A DNA stretch of 64,000 nt from Ancylostoma caninum. Its lineage: Eukaryota > Nematoda > Chromadorea > Rhabditida > Ancylostomatidae. The translations under genes were made by a program, and so were the position numbers. The notes below the pieces were generated by a model, which did not search any database, was not told the DNA's origin, and worked only from the letters and a program-made list of their open reading frames with translations. The DNA lies in contig JBAJFG010000445.1 of NCBI GenBank assembly GCA_037903475.1, forward strand, positions 1,488,001 through 1,552,000. Direction: 5' to 3'. Position 1 is the stretch's first letter. The number at the start of each line of letters is the position of its first letter. This document shows positions 12,573 to 23,700 of this stretch, in pieces.

Positions 12573-12697
12573 CCACTTCGACGATAAACAACACGCGACG
12601 GAGTAGCGGGCGACTCGCCGCATAAAATTGAGTACTCGTGAGATTGGACAGAGGTGGAAGTCATTTCACAACAAATAAGAAAGAAAATGAGAAAGAA

Positions 12698-15600
12698 TTA
12701 GTAGTAAGTTCTTCGGTGATACGCCTCGCCATCGCCTCGACCCGTCTCGGAGAGCACACCTTTGACTTTCAAGAGCTCCCTTTCTTCCAAATAGTCTTCT
12801 GATGACATCTCTGCCAGCAGAGCCCATTGGTTTACAAACATCGCTGGAAAACGCGTGATAACAGTCGGACGGTAGCGCAGATCGAAGACCAAGCCACTGA
12901 CCTTTCCACACTCTAACGGTCCCATCGCCGCTTGAAGCTGTCAGTGCTGTGCCTGTGACATTGTACTTGATACGCCAAGCGTGGCGCTCATCTCCGAGAA
13001 CAGCCACCTGCAAATAAAGCTGAACTGACTGTTCGATAAGAAGGACTATCTTATTTCTTTCCAAAACTTGAGACAGTGAAATCAGCATCTTCTCAATCTA
13101 TAATAGGCTCGAAGTTTGATGGTGACAAAAAATGCGCAGTAGTTTTTTCTGATGGGCAGGGCATCAAACGGTTAGCTTTACATATTTTTGGAACACTTCC
13201 CTGGTAATAGAATAGTTCATCACCGCAATTTTTTTAAACAAAACTTCAAATTCCTGCTCTTTTCCAAATTGCAACTAATGATTGAGAATTCGAACTTCGA
13301 AGTCTTCTATGAAATCAGGCACGTGCGGCGCGGCGACGTTAGCAACGCTGTCACGCACAGAGTCGTTGCGATCACCCCTCCCCAAGCCTTTCACCCGGGT
13401 GTGTATCATCTTGAGAAGAAATTGGTATTATCAGGCTACCATGACTGGCCTATTTATTAAATGCGCCAATCACAGTAGTATGGTAACGCCCCACTTCCCC
13501 TCACGATGATACACACCCCTTCCACCCCATATGAAGTCCGTCAAGCTGGAATCAAAAGAAGTATCTGGAATTCTCACGTCCCCATGGAAATGCGAGACTG
13601 CAGCTACAAACTAGGACTGTATTGATCGATACCGGCACGCCGTGCCGCATCACCTGCGTCTTGGCACTCAGTGTATCTGCGCAATCCTGAGCGTAGCACA
13701 GAATGAGATGTAAAGAACACTTTTTCGGTATTTTTGCAAAAATTTCGTTGTCGAGCCTTTTCAGCTACATAAATGTCCCCAAAACGAGTGTGAGATGGGA
13801 TATTTCCTTTAAGATTGGAGTCACTTCCGCAGAATTAACAGAGAAAATAACCTAGCGCCCTGTTTTCAATCTCAGATGAACAAAATGAACGAATCCCTTG
13901 AGCGCGCACTCTTCCCAGGAAAGGAATTCCCTGCCACAGAAGACGGATGGAGCCATTCGTAAATAGTTAGTTGGTTGGTATTATATGGCTTAGCTGAACC
14001 ACTGACACAGATGTGTTGTCCTTAGCTATACTTGAGATTTAGTTCAAGCTCTATAGTCAATATCACCTGTGAAAATTTTTTTGAGAGGGAAAAAATTGGA
14101 TTACCGTCCGAGGACAGGAGCAAATATAGCCATGAAATAAGCGTGCATCACACGAACTAGGAGTGGATTAAATTATGCTTGATTAAAACAGCACTGCAAA
14201 TAATTAATTGCTTTTGGATCATCACTACTCAATGTTTCCAGTGTTTCTGTTCAAAATAACGTTAATCTCATAGTTGTATCAACAACATTTGAATCTAGAG
14301 CCTATTATCCAAAATAAGTTTCCCATGCTATCTCTCAACATCCATCAAAACCACGAAGCCATTTCAAAAACTGATAGAATTATGAAAGATTCACTATAGG
14401 AAACTCCAAATGTTCGTAGACAAGAGTCGAGACCGCGGCGCGGCTCTCTTGGGCAGAGACGCAGGCGCACACAATGCTGAGCTCCCGTGACTCTGCACAA
14501 GAGAGCCGCGCCGCGGTCCTGACTCTTGTCTGCGTCCGTTTGGAGTTCTCTGTATGCAGGGCAGAGAAAGTGGTGTCTAAAGAAGAAACCGACTTAGCAC
14601 GTTGACGACAGTGGGACCCATGGGTGGTCCCATCATGGCGGCCACCACGGACCAAGGGACCCACCGGTGGGTCGCACGTCAAAAATGGGGATCCCAAGAT
14701 AGGAATCTCCTGAAAATTTATTTCACCTGCCCAGTCCAAATATGAACACCATTTTGTATTGCACAAGCAAATTCGCGGGTTAGCGTAGGCATACTGTATC
14801 ATGTAAAATAAAAAATCAACAAAAAACATAAAAAAATGAGTAATAAATTGATTTTATATATTTTCTTATTATTTATTTATTAACATAAAATCTATCGCTG
14901 CAGTGAAAGAAATGAACGAGAATTTCGCCTTGGTCCCACGTGGCACATCTCTCCAAGACGTCGATTGTCGTCAATGTGTTAAAACAATAAGAGAAAAGTT
15001 GTCCAGTGGTGAAATAAACGAACGAACCTTGTTCGCACTGTATTCCGTCGCATCAGTCGGGACGTTTTCTGGTGTACCGTTGTCGTCGTCAACGAAAGCT
15101 GAGACAGGAATCTGAAAATACCACTCTTTATGAACCAATAAACGTCATTCACAGAGCCCACAAATGGTAAGCAATGAAAGTGCTCCTATCGTCAAACAAT
15201 TACATTTAAGGGCAGCAAATAAAACGTGTCCTAAAGGGTGTTTGATAAGGGAACAGGTGCATGAACAAATCCAGCCCGTTTACAAATGAATTCTGAACCA
15301 GAAAGTTGAACCATGCCCCTTTGCAGTAGTCTTGGAGCTTTAGCAAACGTCCATCTGGGGAGAACAAACTTTTCAAAAACTTTTTGTGTTCAGAAAGAAA
15401 GAAGCATTTCATGTCAACTAATTAAAACACTGCGGATGAACTGTAGTGGGAAGGCTGGAAAATGGACGGAAAACCACGGAAGCGGAAAACAAGAAAAAGT
15501 TAAACAAGAACCACCTTAATATTGTAAACATGGACATCGCCAGCGGCTACCGCTAACTGATGAGAGTCAGCTAACGCAATTGGTGAGAAACGCAGATCTG

Positions 15601-17964
15601 TGACGGGAAAAGCCAAGTCGAGTCGAAGAGAAATGACCCGTTGCCACTTCCTGTGAAAGAATTTCAATTAAAACAAACAACTTCTATTGATCATGACGAA
15701 TGACGTCAGCGACGTCATTCCACTGCAGTCGCTGATTGACCAAAACGAAAAACAGTCCATACCGCAGATTCTCGTTGTGCTCATAGATGACTATGCGCTC
15801 GTCGTTCTCTGCACGTTTGTCATCAGAGGCAACAGCCAAAAGCGGTCTGTGTATCCGAGATCGGCTCCATTCCACACTACCACATCTTGTATAGAAGGCC
15901 TTGAATAGACAATTAAAATGGTACTGATTACAGACTTTTTCTCACACACTTTTTGAAATGGTACACCTTTTGACAGAAAAAAAATGCTCTCAATGAATAT
16001 ACGAATCTGACCTAGACCTGAGGTCATGTTCACAAGGATAGAAATAAAAAAATGGCAGAAGCTGAGTGCATTTAATCGAGAATCGAAAAAAAATTGAAGA
16101 AGAATAGCGTTTGGAAGCATGTCGTGCTCAGCGAGGCAACGAGACCAAATTGATCGGTTGCCGTTAAGTGAACATATTGCGTTACTGTTTGGAAAGAAAT
16201 AAAGGTAACTCAAAATTGTTCTGTCTCTGAGCTTCATACGTTAATTCTTATTCAGTTGACAATGAAGTCTCTTCAACTAATTTATTTGTAAGCTTTCGGC
16301 GTTAACGCCTTCATCAGAACTTAATATTTACAATCAATCGCAACCTCATCAGAAGCTTACGAAAATGCATCAAGCACTAACAATACCAGAGGGTAGGCAA
16401 TTTACAAGTCTTTCGACTTCGTGAGCCACGCGGTAATTGTTTTTCTATGCCTCTAAAACTCAGCATACGGTTTTACGAACACAATCTAACATATAAATAA
16501 AATAACAGGTGGCGTGCTTCACAAGTTAGTTTGTGCTCGTAAAACTGCTTGCCCAGTTTTAGAAGTGTAGGAAAACAACGCATGGCTCACGAAGTCGAAA
16601 GACTTGTAAATCACCTGCCCTCTGGTATTGTTAGTGCTTGATGTATTTTTGTAAGCTTCTGATGACGTTGTGATTGACTGTAAATATTAAGGTCTGATGA
16701 AGGCGTAACGCCGAAAGCTTATGTACAAATAAATCAGGTGAAGAGACACCATTGTCAACTGAAGAAGAAATGAAGGTTTTTAAAACTATTATTATGCAGA
16801 AATTATCAAGACCTATGTTATAATACTATGCAGCTCTTCAACTGGTAAACGAAAAAAGCACAATAAGAATATATACTATAATAAAAAGCTAAAGGACGAA
16901 CCTGAAGCTCGTGACACAGGGACCACCTAGACAAATCCATAACATCGGCCGCTTCGTAGATCCGTACAATCCCTTGAGCTGATACTGTGGCCTTAGCAGA
17001 GGAACAGTTACAGCTAATACTTCAATGTTTCAAGGGCAATCTCTCACCAACATTAAGCCTAGATGTCGAGGCGCAAATGCAATATCCGTCACATTTGCTC
17101 TGCTGTCAGTCAGATATGCCTTTCGTACCCAACGAGCGCCTTTCCGACCTTCTAAAGTATATAAAACAGTAATTGCTCGAACAACACCACTGATAAATGC
17201 GCTCTAGGAACGCTGGCCGAACAGAGTAATTCGTCACGTACAGATACTAGCAGCATACCCTCCCAGTTCCTGCCATCCTTCCCTCAACTGCTGATCAAGC
17301 CTTGCTCCCTTTAGCAGCAGTTGCCGAAGGATGGCAGCAACGGAGTAAGAATAACAACATCTGGGAGGAGATGCTGCTAATGTTTCTAATCGACGTACTA
17401 TTACGCTGTTCTGGCTACGCTCCTGCTGCACAGTTATCAAAGAAAGAACGAGAAAATGAAACACACATGCATACATACATATATTAAAAACACCCCACCT
17501 GCACCTGGTGCGCTTCTGATTTCTTCCCAAATGTGAACGCTTCGATCATACGAACAAGTAGCCAGTAATTGTCCAAATTCTGGATGTGCCCAAACAACCC
17601 TCCACACTGCGCCACCGTGAACCTATAAGATTACACTGAACTACTATAAAAAGAAATAGAAGAATGCAGACCTTCCAACTGGCCGCCTTAACCCAGGTCC
17701 CCTCAGGTGTCCGATCCCAAACGGACAACGTCATGTCACTTGAACACGTGGCCAAACGTCGCCCATGGTGATCGAAGGCAACCTTAACGAAAATGTATGT
17801 ATGTATAGAACAAGTATCATTCACCTAAAACCCGAGTCAAAGCAGTTTTGGACGTATCCTTCCTAACATAAAATACGGCTGACCTGGTGAATGAGATCCC
17901 TATGAGTCACATCGAAGTCAAACGGTTTCGACCGGTCATCTGCTTCGGATGTAGTGAAATCCAT
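12698..17964 (-). CDS. npp-18: Nucleoporin SEH1 (seven-bladed WD40 protein)
   Basis: SEH1 is a beta-propeller of the nuclear pore Y-complex and of the GATOR2 complex that signals amino-acid sufficiency to TORC1. Exons on the minus strand: 17964-17884, 17782-17672, 17622-17499, 17151-17048, 16991-16902, 15899-15763, 15650-15515, 15111-15028, 13007-12902, 12843-12698. Every junction is in phase; total 372 residues plus TAA, against about 360 in human SEH1. Blade motifs: [14 protein letters not shown] and SVWD (exon 2), [20 protein letters not shown] (exon 3), [18 protein letters not shown] (exon 4), [19 protein letters not shown] (exon 5), VIYEHNENL (exon 6), [18 protein letters not shown] (exon 9). 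Exon 8 is a poorly conserved acidic loop. Introns carry a 520-bp foldback element (16247-16767) and other repeats. The C-terminal tail differs from the vertebrate one. The symbol is by orthology. Confidence 0.95.
13388..13508. mobile_element. MITE family D, intact copy
   Basis: Ends are GGGTGTGTATCATC and the complementary GATGATACACACCC. The internal block AATGCGCCAATCACAGTA is shared with the interrupted copy at 24313-24975. It lies in the last-but-one intron of SEH1. Confidence 0.7.
14400..14551. mobile_element. GC-rich foldback element
   Basis: GAAACTCCAAATG..GACAAGAGTC..ACCGCGGCGCGGCTCTCTTG on the left pairs with CAAGAGAGCCGCGCCGCGGT..GACTCTTGTC..GTTTGGAGTTCTC on the right, around a short loop. 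It is intronic to SEH1. Confidence 0.75.
16247..16767. mobile_element. 520-bp foldback transposon with ribozyme-like cores
   Basis: The ends TTCAGTTGACAATG and CATTGTCAACTGAA are perfect inverted repeats. Homology between arms extends about 190 bases inward (AAGTCGAAAGACTTGTAAAT is in both). Each arm carries CTGATGA, a GGCG/CGCC hairpin and GAAA. No coding capacity. It lies in the intron between SEH1 exons 5 and 6. Confidence 0.85.
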
Positions 17965-17971
17965 CCTCTAG

Positions 17972-17973
17972 CT
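17972..17973 (-). promoter_or_regulatory. Trans-splice acceptor candidate for SEH1
   Basis: Minus strand CTTGTTTCAG is followed by a 7-base leader, CTAGAGG, and the SEH1 ATG. A consensus acceptor this close to the start codon is typical of spliced-leader addition in nematodes. Confidence 0.6.
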
Positions 17974-17999
17974 GAAACAAGACGTGAGACTTTTCCCAG

Positions 18000-20500
18000 C
18001 TAAACATCAGTTTCACAGCTTAATTACGGCAAAATTCGATGATTCGTTCAATGATGACCACGATCATGTGCGATTTGAATTGAGATTATTATTATACATA
18101 TCAGAACGGTGTCCTGCATTCTAACGGTTCGGATAACTCATCCTATCCCATGAGCAAATTTTTAAGCGGCCCTCGCTTTCACGTGTGTCTTATTTTAGGG
18201 TAACAGGGAAAGGGTAACAGTGGTGTAAACCACTGCCAGCGTATGACTGATTTGGGACGAGGACAAGGAATGATGACCCACTAGCCCACATGCTTCAGTC
18301 ACCATTGTGAACCCGACACCCTTCTGTGATAATAGGCCGGAGGCGACGACGCGCCAGTTTACACAGACCCACTCGCTTCTCGAGAAGTACGAGTGGCGGA
18401 ACCCACAAAAAGGCAAGGAGATTCTTGCCAACACATTCAAACGCAACGAGTATTGCATCTCGACTTCACGGATTTTTCGCGTTGTCGCTACTCCACCAGC
18501 ACCTCCAAGCGCTACAATAATTTGAATCTTTTGAGCAGCTGATTCCCTAGAGCAAAGCAGAAACCACACAAAGTCGAAAATGAAAGGCGTGTTGCAGATT
18601 TGAGCAAAATTTCGTTCAGAACTAGTCAACTGTTGGTCATATTAAATAGCCGACACTGCCAAATGACTCAAATTCATTGGGTTTGTTACTAGGTTTTTAC
18701 TCCTTTCCGACTCTTCCCCACTTGGATTGTCTCCGATTATAAACCATTTTTAAGATCAACGTAGCATCAGCTCTGTTTAGATTCGTTCGTATAGTCCGTT
18801 TCAAAAACGAGTTGAGTATTTGTGCCTGCAATCTGCATTTCTAGTCTGTCTCTAGGGATACGGCGCTATTTCTCGCGTTCTCTGTTTTTCTAATATTTCT
18901 TCTACTAATCTCCCCGGCGAAACCCGCTATAGTAGCCGGTTTTTCTACGTAGACAACGACAAACCATGAAACCCAAGTATTAAACTCGACTCCAGTGGCT
19001 TGAACTGAACATTCTGGGCAACTTCCACGTCCTGCGCCTCTTAGCATAACTTCAATACGAACCCAACCAAGCTAACCATCGTTGGTTCGCAGGTCATCAA
19101 TTCATGAATCCCAGCCCTGCTATCTGTGTGGTAATGGTATATTTCACATGAAATACATGTAGCAACCAGTACCTAATGCAGGTAGGCTGGAGGTAGGGGG
19201 GGGGGGGGTGAAGGTGAGTGAGCGAGGTGAGGAGTGACAATTCCGCCACTCCAGGGACCAAGATGGTAACGAATTCTTACCTCCCCCTTTTTTTACGACC
19301 CAAGCCCAAACGATTGACTTTGTACGAGTCTCTCGGTGTCAAGCTTTCATTTAACAGTAAGTTGTGCTTTCCAGGAGCAAATTTGGCAAAGCTTTCAGAG
19401 ATATGAACATCCGCCTCAGCTGGTACGAAGAGAGAATATAAATTTTATGGTCGTCTACGGCTTTATGGCCAAGCCACACACCATAAAGCATAGAATGCGG
19501 CACATGAATTCTACCCTGGTTCCTCCTGGTAGCAATTACGTGTGGTACCATCAGTCTGCATTTTTTACGCAGAAGGAACCAGATTCGGAAAATTGCCACA
19601 TCCGACGATGAACGAAGAGGTGGGTGGAAGCCGAAGGCAGTGCGTGAAAAAAAAAAACAAAGACCTCCTCCAACCGAAAACCTCGTCGGCCTGTGCCAGT
19701 ATTCACATTGAATTTTACGTTTACGACTAGGCATAGTCCATGCAGTAAGTTCACTCAACACTAATGTTCTCTGTTCCGAGGAGCGGAGTTTGTCACCGCC
19801 TCGATGCTTTTCCATCGCAAATCCACCGTTATTAAATAAGCCTCAAATAATTGAATCAAATAAGCAATGCATTGCTCTGCTTAGTTTCGCCTCGCCTTAT
19901 TGATCTCGAGGCGTGCACATTTCAGCAAATTCAGGTCTACTTATCAGAAATAGAGGGAAAACCAGAAGGGTTTCAAGTAATAAATGAAAATTAGTTTCAA
20001 AGCTTAGCTGTCCAAACCCTCCCCCCCCCAAACCCCCCTTGCCTAGTTTTCTCCAAAGAAGGTGCTCAAAAACGAGTTTCTCAAGGATATGTTTGTAGGG
20101 ACTACGTAAATTGCTGTGATCTGCATTACCTCACGATTGAAACGGTACGAAAATCTCCGGTCCTAAGATGGGACGATAGGTATCAGATTACAGGAGCAAT
20201 TTGACTCTTTTATGGTACACGAGTGCACATGAGCAAAGGATTCTGGATGTTCAATTCCAGGGATTTCTACCAGTCACAATCCCATGATTTCACCTTTGAA
20301 CAGGATGCAATGATCCCATTCGTGGAAATCGGTTATGATGTGGGCAATTAACCCGGTATACAACACTCATAAGAGGGCTGCACCTTACGATCCTATGAGA
20401 TATTCACAGACAAATACTCATCATCAATAGCAATTCGATGAATAAACTCTTTATTTTCTTTTCTCAGAGAAGAATGAGACCAGCTGCATAAGCAAAATGA
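18000..20500. other. Spacer between SEH1 and syntaxin genes
   Basis: No gene is supported. A GC-richer block at 18195-18620 is open on both strands (plus 18307-18525, minus 18195-18629) and protein-like but unrecognised. 18788-18937 is a dispersed repeat. 19196-19208 is a poly-G run. The plus frame at 19336-19611 is also open but unassigned. Confidence 0.5.
18788..18937. repeat. Dispersed repeat, copy 2
   Basis: Aligns by eye to 11495-11655 in the same orientation, with diverged spacing. No inverted ends were found, so its class is unknown. Confidence 0.6.
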
Positions 20501-20674
20501 GAAAACCTGGCAATCAGTGCAATTATATGACAGAATCATGAATAGAATAAATAAATAGAATCAAGAAATTGCAGAGGAATGGCATGCAACTTTGGCTTTG
20601 ATCACAGGAATTTCGCTGGAAAATCCAGAAGATCCGAAAAAAATCCCTCCGTGGAGAGGTTGGAAAGACATGTA

Positions 20675-20755
20675 TCACTTCTTGAAATACAGGATCAGGA
20701 ACGTTATGAGAATCGCTATTATAACGGCACCCGTGATGAGCAGGCAGATCTTCTT
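20675..20755 (-). CDS. unc-64: Syntaxin alternative last exon C
   Basis: Acceptor TTTCTTTTCAG, phase 0. It encodes [20 protein letters not shown], then ILYFKK and TGA. The resulting 291-residue protein has the usual syntaxin-1 length. The span ends in two lysines rather than a free hydrophobic end. Confidence 0.9.
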   Translation of the reverse strand, partial: KKICLLITGAVIIAILITFLILYFKK

Positions 20756-23700
20756 CTGAAAAGAAACCGTTTTTCAGAACTTCGTCTCCTTCTCTGGAGC
20801 CATTCTGTACATCTGTTGTGTGGTTACGAAAAACACGGGAGTTAAGACGGACTCGGGAAGCGTAACGAAAAACGGAAAACACTCCAACAAGACGTCGCAC
20901 ACATAATAAAGTTTTATTCCTCAAGTGGGATACAGAATCCAGAAAGTGGGAGATCATCATTACATTTAAGGATCGACAAAACTCCAATGATAAATAGTGA
21001 ACCTTGATGAAGAAAAAAAAACACGTCTACTCCAGCAAGGAAGTGCAAAGTGGCCCTAAACGCGTCTACAGAGTACCGAGAGCTGGAGCGCTCATCCATT
21101 ACTCTACATCGTTACTGATGTGACCTGCACACCCGACTACGACTGCAAAAGCCGGCTGCAAGTCAAAATCCCGCTACAGCCAAAATGAAAAAGTGTCTGA
21201 TACAGTTTTCCTTGGATTTCGCGTGAGATACAGATTGGAATGATCTTATAGTTTCAAAGTGTTTCACTGCGAAAATCCGCAGAAGAGAATGTTGTAACAA
21301 AGATAGCGACTTAAATAAACAGAAAAAATTTAAGGAACTTCAGACAAAGTTTAAGGCTTCGGGAGGCGCTAAACGGATTCTGTAAGTCCATCTTATCTAC
21401 TGTATCAGCCAGTGCAAGACGAATTTCCAGTGTTACATATGGTCGAAAAATTACATTAGAATGAGGCCTACGGAATATTTTAGATGAATCGGACTTCAAT
21501 TAATGTTTCTCAACAAAATCTATATTCGATAACAATACCTAACAATGGGAAATTATGAAAAACCAGCAACTTCTCAAAAATTACTGCTGTGGTTGGAACC
21601 TAGCAGAATGTCATAACCATAGCGAATAGGGCAGCCTGCTAACAATGAATCATTTAGTGAGTTCCTTGCCAATGTCCAGAACTCAGAATAAAACCACTAG
21701 AAGCATGAGTTTATCGGGAAAAATTCTTATATTCGGAAATGTGACGAATTTGAAGGCTGAATGGCACTTTGGGCTTTATTCATTGCTCCTCTTGCGTCTT
21801 ATTTCAAAGACTCGCATTTGAACCTCAACAGACCACAGTTCTACATAGATTTGTGAAGTTATCGCTTCTCAAACACCATATTATTACTACTGTACTAGAA
21901 TAGAAAACTAACAGTTCACCAACAATGGTAGACGCAGAAATTTTTCCTCAGGCAAGGGAAAGAGGCAAAAGTTAGAAAAGGGGGCGAGGCCAGCTAAAAA
22001 AAAAACTGGCAAGTTGATTAAAGCCGATTTCAGATCCAGACTATCGAAATTAAACGCTAAGCACATTTAAAGAGCGAGATCAAAAGCATTTGAGAGACCA
22101 TGTTTTTTTTTTTGAACCTGAACAATATAATTCAAATCAAAAACCAAAAAATGAGCTAATAAAACACTTTTACTTATACCATAAATCAATTTTGAAAAAA
22201 AATTTACCAACCGATTCTTTTGGGTAAGGGGTGCTTCACCTGAAAAGGTGCGTCCGCATTGCACAACTAATCAATTCGCCGGATTGGCCAATCACAGACC
22301 TCGGTCGCGCCGCTTTTCCAGGTGCGATGCTCCTTACCCATTCTCAGGGAGGACGAGGATGAGGATCACTAGCCATGTTGGTGGTGAGACTAATGTCTGT
22401 TTTAGTGCAGTCGTTGCCGTGTACGCAGGTGATATCACTTTGGAACAGTTGAAGAGGCAAGAAACCGATTACAGAACGGCAGTAAAGGAGCCCGAACGTG
22501 CCTAGGGCAGTCGCGGGGCTCGTTCGTAGTGCGAACCACCACGCCGGACGCTAGTCGCCAGCTGGCCGCAGCGTGAAAACCAGTACATAACATTCACATC
22601 TCAGCTGAGAAAAGCAAAAAATAATAATAGGCAAAGTACGCAACGACTGGGAGCGGATATTGCTTACGGTGACACCGATCATCATAAAAACAACGACACC
22701 TGAACACGGAAAAACAAAGGAGGAACGGGCAGATCAGTCTACATATGTTATACATGAAGGAGTACGTACTTAATCGAGACAAGACACACGGATTTACGGG
22801 TGGGAATTGTTCATTTTTGTGTTATGGAACAGCAACACACCAACGGATAAATGCGAGCTTGTCATGTAGTAGCAAGCACATCGTGATTCGGCACAAAAAC
22901 GGTTATATACCAGGAATGAAACTCATAATAATTAGCGCGGCGATAGCTATTATGATGACGACACAGATGAGGATTATGATCTTCTTCTGAAAATGAACAT
23001 TTAAGGAAAAGCAAAGTCAGCAGTCGACTAACGACGGTGCAGCACCACGACACGACACAGAATGCATAGCCAGTGAACTGAATTTTTATTACAGCGAAGG
23101 ATCCGCACATGATACAACCACGACTTCAGCTGTGTCGCGCGACCTCGACGTGAACTACTGTGAGAAATTCACATCACAGCCTTGAGAGAGGCAGAACAAC
23201 TCAACGGTTTATATACCCAAGCTTTATTATCTGATCTCTAGGGATACGTCGTCGTCGCTAGCGACGGCACCGTGGCTCTCACTATGAATAGCAGTCTCAG
23301 GAAGTGCATGGCACATGGAGATGCTGCACAAAGTGCAAGATGAAAAACAACTCCGAGATCAAGGAGACATTCTGGAATGTTTGGGTTTGGTTCATAATTT
23401 TGCGAATTGCATGGATATAAAACACCTAGTCCTCAAACAAAACATGAGTTTCCCGACAAAAAGACGGAAAAAGGGAGCGCAATGTTTCTGGAATGGCCCC
23501 GAAGGGAACGCAAGATGTCGTCGAGCATAGGCCCCAGGTAATGTGCGTCCCAAGGTTCCTTTCATCCATAATTTCCACTAATTTCCCTTCAGAATAACTC
23601 TGCTGCGAGGGGTTTATCTCGAGAAAATGTCTCCCACAGCGAAACTGAAATATAGAGCGGAGGCAGAGGCGCTTTGTAGATGAATATAAACATATATGTA

